A stretch of 64,000 nucleotides of DNA from Portulaca oleracea. Lineage: Eukaryota; Streptophyta; Magnoliopsida; Caryophyllales; Portulacaceae. Where the stretch lies: positions 29,409,241 to 29,473,240 of the forward strand of contig CM055877.1 of assembly GCA_029582165.1 (NCBI GenBank), read 5' to 3'. The notes beneath the pieces are model-generated. The model had not been told where the DNA came from. It saw nothing but the letters and a program-made list of their open reading frames with translations, and ran no database searches. Below are positions 23,301-35,044 of the stretch, in pieces. The number at the start of each line of letters is the position of its first letter. The first letter of the stretch is position 1. The translations under genes and the position numbers were made by a program.

Positions 23301-24416
23301 GCCAAAGACCCATAAACTCCAAATGTATAGCATGTAACTTTAGTTAATACCAACAAACATCCCCTGAAGGTTTCCAAGACTCCCAAATGAGATGCTTTAA
23401 ATACCTTTCAGGAACTCACTTGATCCTATATACAAATCTGTATCAATTGTAAGATACTAAAATAATTTGACAGCAATGTAGTATATATAACCTACAATTT
23501 CCAAATAATTGGCTTCGATCATTCACCACCTATTCTGATTCATTATTTCCAATAGAGACGCTAATCAATGAAATAGGCCAATTACTACATAAACAGATTG
23601 TATAATTGATTTGTAGATTAAATATTAAAAATACTTGAAGAAGCTAAAATCTCGCAAAAAAGTTCAATTTTTACAGGCAAAAATATTACAATTAAACAAA
23701 AAAGTTAATGTGAAATTTACATAAAAATTAGAAGTATGGGGAGGGTAATTTTGAAAGCGGAGAAAGAAATACAATTAAAGCTATATTGAAACCTGAACTC
23801 CATGGTCTACCATGGGTTATTAGGATCAGTTGAAGCACTAAAATAAAATTGGGAGTATGGAAAGGGCAATTTTGAGAAAGGAGAAAGAAGTACAAAGGAG
23901 CTAGAGTGAAAACCTTAAATTTCTTGATCCTTCATAGTTCAGTGGGATCAATACATGTATTAGATATGTCTTCCCTGACATTCAAACTAAAATGAGCACA
24001 CTATCATAATCGACCAAAAATGAGTACACAATCATAATCATGCATAGGAAGCACCGTTCTCAGTATTTCTAAGCAGCATATCAGTATTTCTATCCTTGAA
24101 AATAGATGTTTTGATGTTTATATATTAGGTTGAGAGGTGCAGTCCTAATTAGAACTGGTGGAAGGTAGATTCCTAATTATATTTGGGTAGGAGTTAGACT
24201 CCTAATTGCGTTGGAAAGTAGATTTCTAATTAGATAAAGTAGAGTCTTAATTTGATTAGACTTCTTGTTTATTATTTTTTTAAATCGATTTTTTTATTAT
24301 CATTTCATGGGCGAGAGTTTTTTACTATACTTTTAAATTGATTTTTTTTTCTTTAATATGATTGGTCAATAACCCCTACAATCACTCTGGGTTGAGTATT
24401 TCAAATTTCATATATA
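23301..24416. other. Intergenic sequence with a local duplication
   Basis: No gene seen. 23725-23800 and 23847-23925 are imperfect direct repeats about 122 bp apart (GTATGGGGAGGGTAATTTTG and GTATGGAAAGGGCAATTTTG), indicating an old tandem duplication. Confidence 0.5.
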
Positions 24417-24425
24417 TTACTTTTA

Positions 24426-24743
24426 GGGTTTTTGGCCACAAATAATTCTGAGGGGCTTGTGATCGAATAATCCAGTGACTTTTACATCGGCTCAGATTTC
24501 ACTATTTTCATAGTAGTCAGAAATTTTCGCACCGAAAGCTGACGTGGCGACCGGAAAGTATGTTTATTCATACCTCAAAAGGGAAATTTCCGGTCGTCAA
24601 GTTAGCTTTCCGGTGCCGGAAATTGACTCTGGACTACTGTGAGAAAATAGTGAAAAAGTACAGACTGCCAGTGGCCGAAAAGTCACTTTGGATTATTTTC
24701 AGTCACAAGCCCCTCAGTATGGATTATTTGTGGCCAAAAACCC
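24426..24743. mobile_element. Mutator-type MITE, family F2, copy 1
   Basis: 318 bp with inverted ends GGGTTTTTGGCCACAAATAA / TTATTTGTGGCCAAAAACCC. A perfect 9-bp duplication TTACTTTTA lies at 24417-24425 and 24744-24752. A second copy is at 58656-59039. No coding capacity. Confidence 0.9.
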
Positions 24744-24909
24744 TTACTTTTATATTATTATAGATAGATACTCACAAATTATTTCTATTTTAATTATTTA
24801 AATGTGTTAGAAATTAATTAAAAGAGAAGCTAGATTTTGTATTTAATAATAGCATATTGAAATAGTAAAGTGACAAATATTATAAAAATAATAGATTAGT
24901 ATAAGTGAC

Positions 24910-25972
24910 TAGAGCGTTACCGTCGCATGGAGGGATGAAGATTAGCTTGAGTTGATAAATGGGTTCAACAATCGATAAGAAGCTTGAACACCCGAAGGAT
25001 GGATATGACCTTGAGCAAAGAGAACCACAACTCTAGGCCTAACACCCCACCATGATTATCTAGACAATTGCACCAATAATCACTAAAGGAATGACTTGAA
25101 TCACAACCAAAATTGATTGGATAAATAAAAAGGTTTGAGAGAAACAAGGGGAAAACCCTAAAATTGCTCAAGCATAACATTCAAATCTAAAAATTGTCTA
25201 AAACACTAGGGGGTATTTATACAAAATGGGGATAAAACAGTAAAACACCGAAATCTCACGCAGAAAAGCAGGGGGTCGCCGGCGCCACGCCTAGGTCGCG
25301 GGCGCGACATGGCAGCGTTACGGCAGCAACAGCATCAGCAGTGGCATCCAAGCAGTGCGCGTCGTGGGCGCAACGGTTGCGTCGCGGGCGCGACGAGACG
25401 ATGGTTGCAGCGGGCAGCAACTGGTAGGGAGAGGTCGCGGGTGCGATGGGCGTGTGGCTGTCAGCGTTTACTGGACCCTTGACAGCGTTTCTCCTTCGGC
25501 GTGATTGCTATAGTTCCCTGGAACGAACGCTGGCAGCGTCTGTTTGCCAAAACTCATCCCAATTCCTGCCCGGTGCATGTAGCGGGCGTTACCTTCTTGG
25601 TAACAGGCGTTACCTCACTTTTTCCTGGATGTGTCGCGGGGGTTACAAGGTGGTAGCGGGCGCGACTGTTGTTGCTGACCACTAATTTGCCTCCTTCCTT
25701 GTACCTTAGTACCCCGGGGCCACTCCCGAACCCATATGCCATGCAGCTTCTCATCCCAGGACGACCTGGTTCTTCCCCGAGGGTCGGGATCTCATTTATA
25801 ATGGATGCCACTCCCAAAGATGGTCCGACTATGCCTCCAAGGACCCGGGTCCACCTTGAAATGGATCCCACCCCCAACTTTAAAGTCCTTTTGCCCGCGT
25901 TTTACGAAGGGGGTGTCGGTCGGCTTGGTGAACATGGATTTTGGAGGTTGGACCGTAGCTCGATACGCTCCA
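24910..25972 (-). repeat. 3' LTR of Family-B
   Basis: 1063 bp, starting TAGAGCGTTACC and ending GATACGCTCCA. It matches 29625-30083 plus 34194-34798. A CpG-rich array with GTCGCGGGCGCGAC (25295-25308, 25381-25394) occupies about 25270-25670. The outer terminus is TA instead of TG. Confidence 0.92.
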
Positions 25973-25985
25973 TACTCCCTTTCTT
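25973..25985 (-). other. Polypurine tract, Family-B
   Basis: The minus strand reads AAGAAAGGGAGTA directly before the 3' LTR. Confidence 0.75.
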
Positions 25986-26120
25986 GAAAAAGAGTTTCCC
26001 TCAACTCTTGTAAGTTACAATGAATGCACGTTTCATGACTCGACCAACCGTTACATGGACCCTCTAATGAACCAATTGTGATCACGCTATGAACTTCACC
26101 CTGCTTGAAGAGATAAGAAT

Positions 26121-27967
26121 TGTTCGGTTGTAATTTTTGTGGTTTTAAGTAAAGGTTGTCAGTCTCAGGGATGGGTGTTAGGCTTGATTAAGGTAATCGA
26201 TTTGTGTAAAGGGGTTTTTCTCAATGCGGAAAGCGGTAAATTATGTAAATAAAGCAATAAACTAACCTAGACATGATAATAATTAAGAAAGCAATAAAAG
26301 ATGAAAGCAATTAAAAGCATGAAATAGGAAAGCAATAAAACTACAACTAATAATGAAATTGGGGAACGATAAATTATACCTTTGATGAACTAAACTTCAC
26401 TTGAATCCTTTACTCGAATTTTCTCCTGAACAAAATAAGAAAATTGTGAATTAGATTACTAAGAATCCCCAAATCCCCACTTGAGAGTGGAATTTGTGAC
26501 CCTTAGCCCTCCTCCTCACTAAAAATTGGATTGTTTGTGGCTAATCTAATAAAACCGTAGAAACTTCACTTACACAAAACCCTAATAAAACTAAACATTA
26601 AACTAACCTAAATAACTGACCAAGACCAAGAACCCCAATAAACTAACAGGGACCCTAATAAACCTACTAACACCTAACTAATCTTAATAAGACCTAGACT
26701 GACCGAATGAGAAAGAAGAAGAGAAAGAAAGAAAAAGATTACTACCTAGACAAGAACAGAGACGGGAAAACAGTCAGGGGAAAGATAAAGAAAAGGAAGA
26801 CAATCAAACCCACTCCCTACTGCTCATTATCCGAACAGAGGGAGAAAAAGAGAGACAGAGACGAACAGAGGCTATTGACGAAAACACAGTAAATGAAGAA
26901 CAAATCAGACATCAAATTTCAGAATTTCATCACCAAATCGAACACAAACGCATCAAATACCAATTCAATACCCATTCCAGAACACAAAACTTGAAATTGA
27001 TTACATTAAAACCAAACCAAACCAAATCCAAAATCAAACAGAACAAACATCAAAAGCTCAACCAAAATCTAGAATCGAAATCACAAACATTCAAAACAAT
27101 TTAAAAACAGAATTTATAACAAGAATTGCAAAACAAAAATAAACCTAAAGCTAACCCTAATTGAGGTGGAAACCTCCTTGGAATAAGCTCCTTCAATCGG
27201 CTCCTCTTCTTCCTTTATATATTCGAATTCTTCCCACCTCCCTCAAATCTGAGTCGTTCGAATCCCTTCTAGATGAATGGATAAGATGAATTTCAACAGT
27301 TAGAGCTCGATGGTGGTGGTGTGCATCTCTTCTGCTGCTCAACCGATTCTGCACAAAACAATGAGAGAAATTGAGTGATTTGAGTGAGAATATCGCGAGA
27401 AATAACACAGAGAAAAGAAGAGAGAAGGAGATGAGATGAAATGAGATGAGAGATGGAGTTTGAGATGGTAAATGGTGGAGGTTTGGTCGGCTATGTCTGG
27501 GCAAACGAGAGAATGAGAACTAGAGAGGAGAGAGAGAAAAAGGACGAAGGAGGGAAATGAGAAAAGGAAATGGGGAAAATAAGTTAGGATTTTAGGGTTT
27601 GGGGGGTTTTAATCGGCTAGGTGAGAGGAAAAGAGAAATGGGTTTGGTAACCGGGTAGGCGGGTTAGGGTTAGGCGGGTTGCTGGGTTGAGAGGGAGATG
27701 GGCTGGGTTTTAGATGGGCCGCGGGAAGATAAAGGGGAAAAAGAAGGAGGAATTGGGCTGGTTTTCAAGAGATTAGTTTTAGGTTTTTATTTTATTTCTA
27801 ATATTTACAATTTTGATTCATATTAATAATAATAATAACTATAAATAATAAAAAGCTATAAAATCTAATAAAAGAGTAAAACATAATAAAACTACTAAAA
27901 TAATTATTAAAGACAAGCAAAAGTACCCTATAAAAGAGAAGAATTCGGCTCGGAACGAGACCGAACA
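26121..27967 (-). mobile_element. Solo LTR of Family-C (1.85 kb)
   Basis: Starts TGTTCGG, ends CCGAACA, with a perfect 5-bp duplication AGAAT at 26116-26120 and 27968-27972. On the minus strand its first about 60 bp and last several hundred bp align with the Family-C LTRs at 30084 and 32831, but the middle does not. There is no interior or partner LTR, so it arose by LTR-LTR recombination. It sits in the interior of Family-B. Confidence 0.9.
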
Positions 27968-27999
27968 AGAATTCTCGAAGAGGCTTGGGGGTGAAAGAC

Positions 28000-29284
28000 A
28001 AAGGACGGAAGGAGGAAATTTTTGTGGAGTTGGGGAACGCTCAACCTCACAAAACTTGCTACTCAAGTAAGACAAAGCTATGGATCGCTTGTCCTCACCA
28101 AGAGCACACTCATGCCGTGTTTCGCTCAAAAGGAGAAGGTTCCTCAACTCATTTCCCACCCAGGTTTTTTTTTTTTTTGTGGGTTAACGGTGGTTTCAAA
28201 GGCATAGGAAAGACACAGTGTAGGAAACACCAAACGAGGGGCATAAGAGCATCAACATAACTCCGGAAAAGGGGAAGTAGTGAGGGTGTGATGGACAATG
28301 ACCCAACCAACATCGGAATAGAATCCTCGAACAACCAACGACGACAAAATAACATGTATGACCTATTCAAGAGTTCATATCACAACAACCAACTTGCAAA
28401 CAATATTCATTGATGGACGACACACATGACGAGCTCATTAACATGAGTTGAGCTATAATCAAGGTTTCATGAAGCTTATACTTCTCTCCAAGAACCAAGA
28501 AAACACCAAGATTCCTAGCATGTCACTTAAAACATAGATAATTCCCAATCGTGGACAACATATGCTCATCATGCATCTTATCTCGCCAACAAACAACATC
28601 AAACAACTAATGTCTCCCAAAGATCTTGCACGACTCACCCAAAGACTCTACACCACAATGCCCATCTTTCAAGTATGATTCAATAAATTTCAAAGGAGAG
28701 TCTTCGGTTACCTTGTTATTCCCATGGAGAAGAATTTGAGTGCCCATTGGTGGAAGAAAATGGAAGTCATCTCCATTGATGTTCACTTCCTTGATTGGTG
28801 GCAATGATAAAACCAAAAGAGCTTCTTCTTGGGCCTCTTCAATAAGGACAAGAGGAGGGGCAAGATCGATGTTCTCATCCACCTCTTGGCATGGAGCTTC
28901 AACAATAGCTCCGGAAGCCTCACAAGGATCAATGGAGGATCCCTCGTTGGGCGAGAGATCGATCTTTGCTTGCTTAACTTCTTCTTCCATGTCACTTATA
29001 GGCTCTTCTACACCAAAAGATTCCTCAATCCAAGCTCTAACCATAGCCATCCTTGGACATTGCAAAGCATCGTGTCCCACACATCTGCATTTGACACACT
29101 TCCGGGATTGACCTTGGAGGTTCAAAGCGATGTTGTTTACTTGGACATTAAGGTTCTCAAGGATCCGCTCGATGGTGGAGAATTGATTCTCAAAGGTTGC
29201 GATGAGTCGGTTCTCGAGAGCTCCAATTTGAGAACTTCGGCTTTGGCTTGACTCCTTTCGATCTGAACTATTCGCACCATCCAT
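28000..29284 (-). pseudogene. Family-B gag-like protein: coiled region, CCHC finger, unknown C-terminal region
   Basis: The frame opens at the ATG at 29284 (MDGANSSDRKESSQSRS...) and runs 225 codons to a TAG at 28607. It is homologous in order to the Family-A protein. Residues about 20-55 are heptad-like (ENRLIATFENQF, then STIERILENLN). Near residue 65 is an intact zinc knuckle, CVKCRCVGHDALQC (C-x2-C-x4-H-x4-C). An acidic region follows, then the conserved PMGTQILLHG block. The stop replaces a Trp of the FGRxWLF motif, and the rest of the C-terminal region continues in broken frames to about 28000. A nucleic-acid-binding capsid role is likely from the finger; the C-terminal region is unrecognised. 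Confidence 0.7.
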
Positions 29285-29610
29285 ATAGAAGGAAGGGTAA
29301 GGACGGATTGTATTTGGGGAATTTTTGAGGAGTTCGGGGGTTTTCTTGTAGTTGACTAGTGTTTGACTAAGGGTTCTTTGTGTTTTTTTTCACTCAAACA
29401 TTTCATCGAACACCTTCCGTCCACTAATATCCAACTTCTCCTAAAAGCTCCAAATGACTTAAAATCCAACAAATACACACACAATACAATGTATTCCAAC
29501 ACTCTTGGATAGCACAGGGGTTGGGGAACACCAATATATGCAAGAAATCCAACAATAGAAAACCATTATACCAAGAACATTGAACAAAACTCAAGCTAGA
29601 ACAAACTGTA

Positions 29611-29622
29611 GCTCTGATACCA
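29611..29622 (-). other. Primer binding site, Family-B (tRNA-iMet)
   Basis: The minus strand reads TGGTATCAGAGC two bases from the 5' LTR end at 29625. Confidence 0.92.
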
Positions 29623-30083
29623 AATGGAGCGTTACCGTCGCGTGGAGGAATGAAGATTAGCTTGAGTTGATAAATGGATTCAACAATCGACAAGAAGCTT
29701 GAACACCCAAAGGTTGGATATGACCTTGAGCAAGGAGAATCACAACTCTAGGCCTAACACCCCACCATGATTATCTAGGAAATTCCACCAATAATCACTA
29801 GAGGAATGACTTGAATCACCACCAAAATTGATTGGATAAAGATCACAAGGTTTGAGAGGAACAACGGAAAACCCTAACAATCCTTAAGCATAACATTCAA
29901 ATCTAAAAACTGTCTAAAACACTAGGGGGTATTTATACAAAATGGGGGTAAAATAGTAAAACACCAAAATCTCGCGCAGAAAAGCAGCGGGGTCGCGGGT
30001 GCCACGCCTAGGTCGCAGGCGCGACAGGGAACCGTTACGGCAGCAGCAACATCAGTGGTGGCATCCGAGCAGTGCGCGTCATG

Positions 30084-30965
30084 TGTTCGGCCTCGTTTCG
30101 AGCCGAATTTCTTCTCTTTTATAGGGTATATTTGCTTGTTTTAACCCCTATTTATATATTAGATATAATGATTTGGTGTTTTTAAGGAAAATAAGGAGTT
30201 AGAAGAAGTTTGGGCTTAATTGAAGGTTTTTAGGGAATCCCGAGCTATTTCCCAAGTCAAACCAAGTCAACCCGAGCCGAGATCTGAGTCAAACCAAGTC
30301 AACCCGAGCCGAGAGCCGAGGCGAAACCGAAGTCGGAAATTCCATATCAAGATTGGCGCAAAACAGGGGAACGGTACAAACTTAAAGGTTTGAAATACGT
30401 GTGCCTTCACCCTTTGGGTCATAACTCTTTCGTTACAACTTCGATAGCTCTGAAATTTTGGGAGATTAAAGTACACAACGAGAGCTTTCCATCGATATCT
30501 TACGGGCCTAAAACGGAGTTCGGATGAAGAAGTTATGCGCGTTTGAAGTCGGAAAAAGCGCGAGCGGCTTGCTCGCCCGAGCCATCTGGCTCGCCCGAGC
30601 CAGCTGGGCAACAAAACACCAGCGAGCGGCTGGCTCGCCCGAGCCAAAGGGTGGCTCGCCCGAGCCACTCTGTCTGCAGACGCGCGTGCTGCGATTTGTC
30701 CTAGGGTTTTGGGTTGTATTTTTCCTTCTTCTATAAATACCCACTTGTATTAATCTAAATTATCAATTAGCCTAGGTAGTTTAGGAGTAGAATTAGATTT
30801 AATTGCTTTCCTTTATTTGCTTTAATCTCTCTTAATTGTTCTTCAAGTTTTCAATTGTTCTTCATTGTTCTTCAAGCTTTCATTGATTTCTAACATTTGT
30901 ATTCAAACTTTCTCAAGCTTTCTCAACTCAAGCAAGTTTCCATTGAAGTTTTACAAGCTTTCTCT

Positions 30966-31003
<38 letters not shown>

Positions 31004-31347
31004 ATTGCCATTGTTGACTTGTTTTCCAAGCTTTATAGTGTTAGCCACAATCAACTCCATTTTTAGTGGGGAGGAGGGTCAAGGAACTCCAATTCTACTT
31101 ACTAGTGAGAATTTGGGTGATTCTTGGTAATCCAAACCACAATTTCTTGTTTGTTCGGGGGAAATTCAAGTGTAGATTGAAGGTTTATTGAAGATTAGTC
31201 ATCGAAGGTATAATTCCTCGTTCCCAATTTCGTTGTTCATTCATTGTCTTCATTCATGCTTTTTAATCGCTTTCATCCTTAAGTGCTTTCTTTATTGCTT
31301 TCCTTAATTGCTTTATTTATTATTATCATGTCTAGATTAGTTTAATG
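30084..31347 (+). repeat. 5' LTR of Family-C, truncated at its 3' end
   Basis: Near-identical to the first 1.2 kb of 32831-34188, differing mainly in copy number of TGGCTCGCCCGAGCCA-type phrases (30568-30668) and of a CT microsatellite (30962-31000). Confidence 0.9.
30550..30672. repeat. Array of palindromic GGCTCGCCCGAGCC phrases
   Basis: Four or more copies of GGCTCGCCCGAGCC or partial forms, separated by short spacers. Each is self-complementary apart from its centre. A shorter version occurs in the right LTR at 33318-33382. Confidence 0.85.
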
Positions 31348-32830
31348 ATGCATGCTTGATTTTCTTTTTGGGTGGCAAACCCCTTAAGTGTGATGTTGGA
31401 TAATTTGTTGTTGGAGCCGCGTGGGCTCGGGTCGCCACCGCTTTTTATGTGATAAGTGTTTTGTATATAGGTTTTTCTTGGTTTTCTACCTTGCTTGTGA
31501 CACCCTTCTCACAATGGGGACATTGTGGTGTTTTGTGTGGGAGTGGGGGGTGTTATTTTCCATGTGTCATGGGTAGATCACCTAGCTTTTGAGTTTTTGT
31601 TTTTGTTTTTCGTAGTTTGTGTCTAAAAATTGAAAATTTTGTGTGTGAAAAGAAAATAAAAAGGGGAGAAATGTTGTGAAAAACCCAAAAGTTGTTTTTC
31701 TTTTTGAGGATGTTTCCGTTCACAGTTGTGTAGATAGTTGTCTAATCGGCTGATTTAGTCAGTTGGAAGCGGCCGGTATGAATAATGATGGGCCTTAGGA
31801 AGGATTTTTGCCATGAATTATCTATATTAGACCTTTACATGGAATGGGAAAGCGGAATCCTCAATTCTTACACGCTTTGGCTGTGAATTCTTACCTAAGT
31901 TAGACAGTTTTAGTTGTTCAATTGCTTAAGCTCTTAATTAATGCATTAAATAATTACTGTCGGGCCTACCGTCATGGGTTGGTTTGGGTGGATCGGCACC
32001 CTATGCCCCTTAAGTGCAATGACTCACGTATGGAGAAACCCGGCGGGAGGGTAACCCTTTGCGAAGGCGGTGCTTAAATCATAAAACCCGACACAAACGC
32101 TCTAAAAGACACAAAATTGATTGAGTGTAAAGAAAAGAGCGTAGGTTTTGAAAAAGAAAGAAAAGAGCGAAGCAAGAAAAAGGAAAAAAAGAGTTGAGCA
32201 AAAGAATGGTAAGAAAGAGAAAAGTAAAAGAAAAGAGAAGAAAAAGAAAGAAAAGAGTGGTGTAAGAAAAAGAAAGAAAGAGAGGTTGAAAGAAAAACTA
32301 AGAGTGAAGTAGGATAGATAATCCCGAGCTTGAGCATGAGAACAACTCTGATTGTCTGGTTTAGGATAGGAAAGACCGATTAGAGCCCACTTGCACATAT
32401 GCACGAGGTGTTTTGCTCATCAGGAAGTGTTTGGGTTCAAAATCTGAAAGATTGACAGTTTTCCAACCGTCGTGTCTTAATTTGTTTATACTTGCTTCTT
32501 CCATTTGATTGTTGAGGCGGGTTTGGGAACTAGGTGCATGATTGGGGACGGGAATATCTTCTTTGCTTTTGCTTTGTTTCGTTTTTCGGTTTTCATTTCT
32601 TTTTCTTTCCCCTTTTTCTTTTCTCGTGGCTTTTGTGGGTATAGTTGCTATAAACCCTCACGCGACCTACCTCGTCCACCTGGGCTACCGGGAGATTTAA
32701 AGGGCTTGATGCATATGCTAAATGCATCCGTGATTCCTGCGAAAGTGAGTTAGAGTTTTTAGTTTTTCTTTTTAGTCCTTTTCTTCGTTTTTAGTTTGCT
32801 CGGGGCGAGCAAACCCTTGTGTTGGAGTGG

Positions 32831-34188
32831 TGTTCGGCCTCGTTTCGAGCCGAATTTCTTCTCTTTTATAGGGTATATTTGCTTGTTTTAACCCCTATTT
32901 ATATATTAGATATAATGATTTGGTGTTTTGTAGGAAAATAAGGAGTTAGAAGAAGTTTGGGCTTAATTGAAGGTTTTTAGGGAATCCCGAGCTATTTCCC
33001 GAGTCAAACCAAGTCAACCCGAGCCGAGATCCGAGTCAAACCAAGTCAACCTGAGCCGAGAGCCGAGGCGAAACCGAAGTCGGAAATTCCATATCAAGAT
33101 TGGCGCAAAGCAGAGCAGTACAAACTTAAAGGTTTGAAATACGTGTGCCTTCACCCTTTGGGTCATAACTCTTTCGTTACAACTCCGATAGCTCTGAAAT
33201 TTTGGGAGATTAAAGTACACACCGAGAGCTTTCCATCGATATCTAACGGGCCTAAAACAGAGTTTGGATGAAGAAGTTATGCGCGTTTGAAGTCGGCAGG
33301 GAAAAACTGCCCAGAACGCTTGCTCGCCCGAGCCAGGGCAACAAAACACCGCTGAGCCAAAGGGTGGCTCGCCGAGCCACTGTCACTGACACCAGCGTTG
33401 CGATTTGTCCTAGGGTTTTGGGTTGTATTTTTCCTTCTTCTATAAATACCCACTTGTATTAATCTAAATTATCAATTAGCCTAGGTAGTTTAGGAGTAGA
33501 ATTAGATTTAATTGCTTTCCTTTATTTGCTTTAATCTCTCTTAATTGCTCTTCAAGTTTTCAATTGTTCTTCATTGTTCTTCAAGCTTTCATTGATTTCT
33601 AACATTTGTATTCAAACTTTCTCAAGCTTTCTCAACTCAAGCAAGTTTCCATTGAAGTTTTACAAGCTTTCTCTCTCTTCTCTCTCTCTCTCTCTCTCTC
33701 TCTATAATTGCCATTGTTGACTTGTTTTCCAAGCTTTATAGTGTTAGCCACAATCAACTCCATTTTTAGTGGGGAGGAGGGTCAAGGAACTCCAATTCTA
33801 CTTACTAGTGAGAATTTGGGTGATTCTTGGTAATCCAAACCACAATTTCTTGTTTGTTCGGGGGAAATTCAAGTGTAGATTGAAGGTTTATTGAAGATTA
33901 GTCATCGAAGGTATAATTCCTCGTTCCCAATTTCGTTGTTCATTCATTGTCTTCATTCATGCTTTTTAATCGCTTTCATCCTTAAGTGCTTTCTTTATTG
34001 CTTTCCTTTAATTGCTTTATTTATTATTATCATGTCTAGATTAGTTTAATGCTTTCATTTACATAATTTATCGTTTTCCGCATCGAGAAAAACCCCTTTA
34101 CACAAACCGATTACCTTAATCAAGCCTCACACCCATCCCTGAGATCGACAATCCTTACTTATAAAACCACAAAAATTACAACCGAACA
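32831..34188 (+). repeat. 3' LTR of Family-C
   Basis: 1358 bp, TGTTCGG...CCGAACA. It contains the module shared with the Family-A LTR at 33141-33312 and a CT microsatellite at about 33671-33703. Confidence 0.92.
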
Positions 34189-35044
34189 TCATGGGTGCGA
34201 CGATACGATGGTTGCAGCGGGCAACAATTGGCAGGTAGAGGTCGCGGGTGCGACCTACGCGTCGCGAGTGCGACGGGCATGAGGCTTTCAGCATTTCCTG
34301 GCCCCTTCACAGCGTTTCTCCTTCAGCATGATTGCTGGAGTTTCCTAGAACGGACGCTGGCAGCGTTTGTTCGCCAAAACTCAGCCCAATTCCTGCCCAG
34401 CGCCTGTAGCGGGCGTTACCCCCTTGGTAGCGGGCGTTACCTCGCTTTTTCCTTGACATGTCGCGGGGGCTATAGGGAGGTAGCGGGCGCGATAGTTGTT
34501 GCTGACCACTGATTTTTTTCCTTCCTTGTGCCTTAGTACCTCGGGGTCGCACTCGAACCCATATGTCATGCAGCTCCTCATCCCGGGACGGCCCAGTTCT
34601 GCCCCGAGGGCCGCGATCCCATTTATAATGGATGCCACACCCAAAAATGGTCCTACTATGGCTCCAAGGTTCCAGGTTCACCTTGAAATGGATCCCACCC
34701 CCGACCTTGAAGTCCTTTTGCCCGTGTTTTACGAAGGGGTGCAGGCCGGCTTGGTGAACACGGACTTTGGAGCTTGGACCCTAGCCCGATACACTCTAGC
34801 GACAAATAAAATATTGAGAACATTAAAGAATATCATACACATCATAACATATTAACCCCTAAAATGAAATTCCATGAAATGTAGGGTATTAAAGAATGAT
34901 TTTTCTATTTTCTCAACTTAGATTAATTAATGCAATAGTATGAGAGTCTCTCCTTAGGGTTTCCTCTGTGAGAGTTTTTATCCTAGTGTGTCTATGGTTT
35001 GTCGACGGGAATCCGCGGTTTAGTGTCCGGTACTTCCAGCGACG

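Larger units (their letters stand above)
30084..34188 (+). mobile_element. Family-C LTR retrotransposon, internally deleted (4.1 kb)
   Basis: Starts TGTTCGGCC and ends CCGAACA, with a perfect 5-bp duplication TCATG at 30079-30083 and 34189-34193. The right LTR is 32831-34188. The left LTR (30084-31347) matches it but breaks off 137 bp before its proper end, removing the LTR end, primer site and all protein-coding sequence. The 1.48 kb interior (31348-32830) is non-coding: T-rich, then purine-rich around 32115-32300. It resembles the spacer before the 3' LTR of gypsy-type elements and ends in GTTGGAGTGG before the right LTR, which sets the plus orientation. Confidence 0.9.
24910..34798 (-). 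mobile_element. Family-B LTR retrotransposon, non-autonomous, carrying two nested Family-C insertions
   Basis: Minus-strand element: 5' LTR 29625-34798 (split by 30084-34188), primer site 29611-29622, gag-like pseudogene about 28000-29284, interior split by a solo LTR (26121-27967), polypurine tract, 3' LTR 24910-25972. Flanks GTGAC (24905-24909) and GCGAC (34799-34803) agree at 4 of 5 bases. Without insertions it is about 3.9 kb. No pol domain is visible. It is related to Family-A through the gag-like protein, primer site and LTR ends. Confidence 0.88.
29625..34798 (-). repeat. 5' LTR of Family-B, interrupted by a Family-C element
   Basis: 29625-30083 and 34194-34798 together reconstruct a 1064-bp repeat matching 24910-25972. 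The Family-C insertion lies within the CpG-rich array. The outer end reads CACTCTA where the inner LTR end reads CGCTCCA. Confidence 0.9.

Noticed and set aside
30962..31000. CT run as a regulatory or array feature
   Set aside because: Simple dinucleotide microsatellite in an LTR, with a shorter counterpart in the other LTR.
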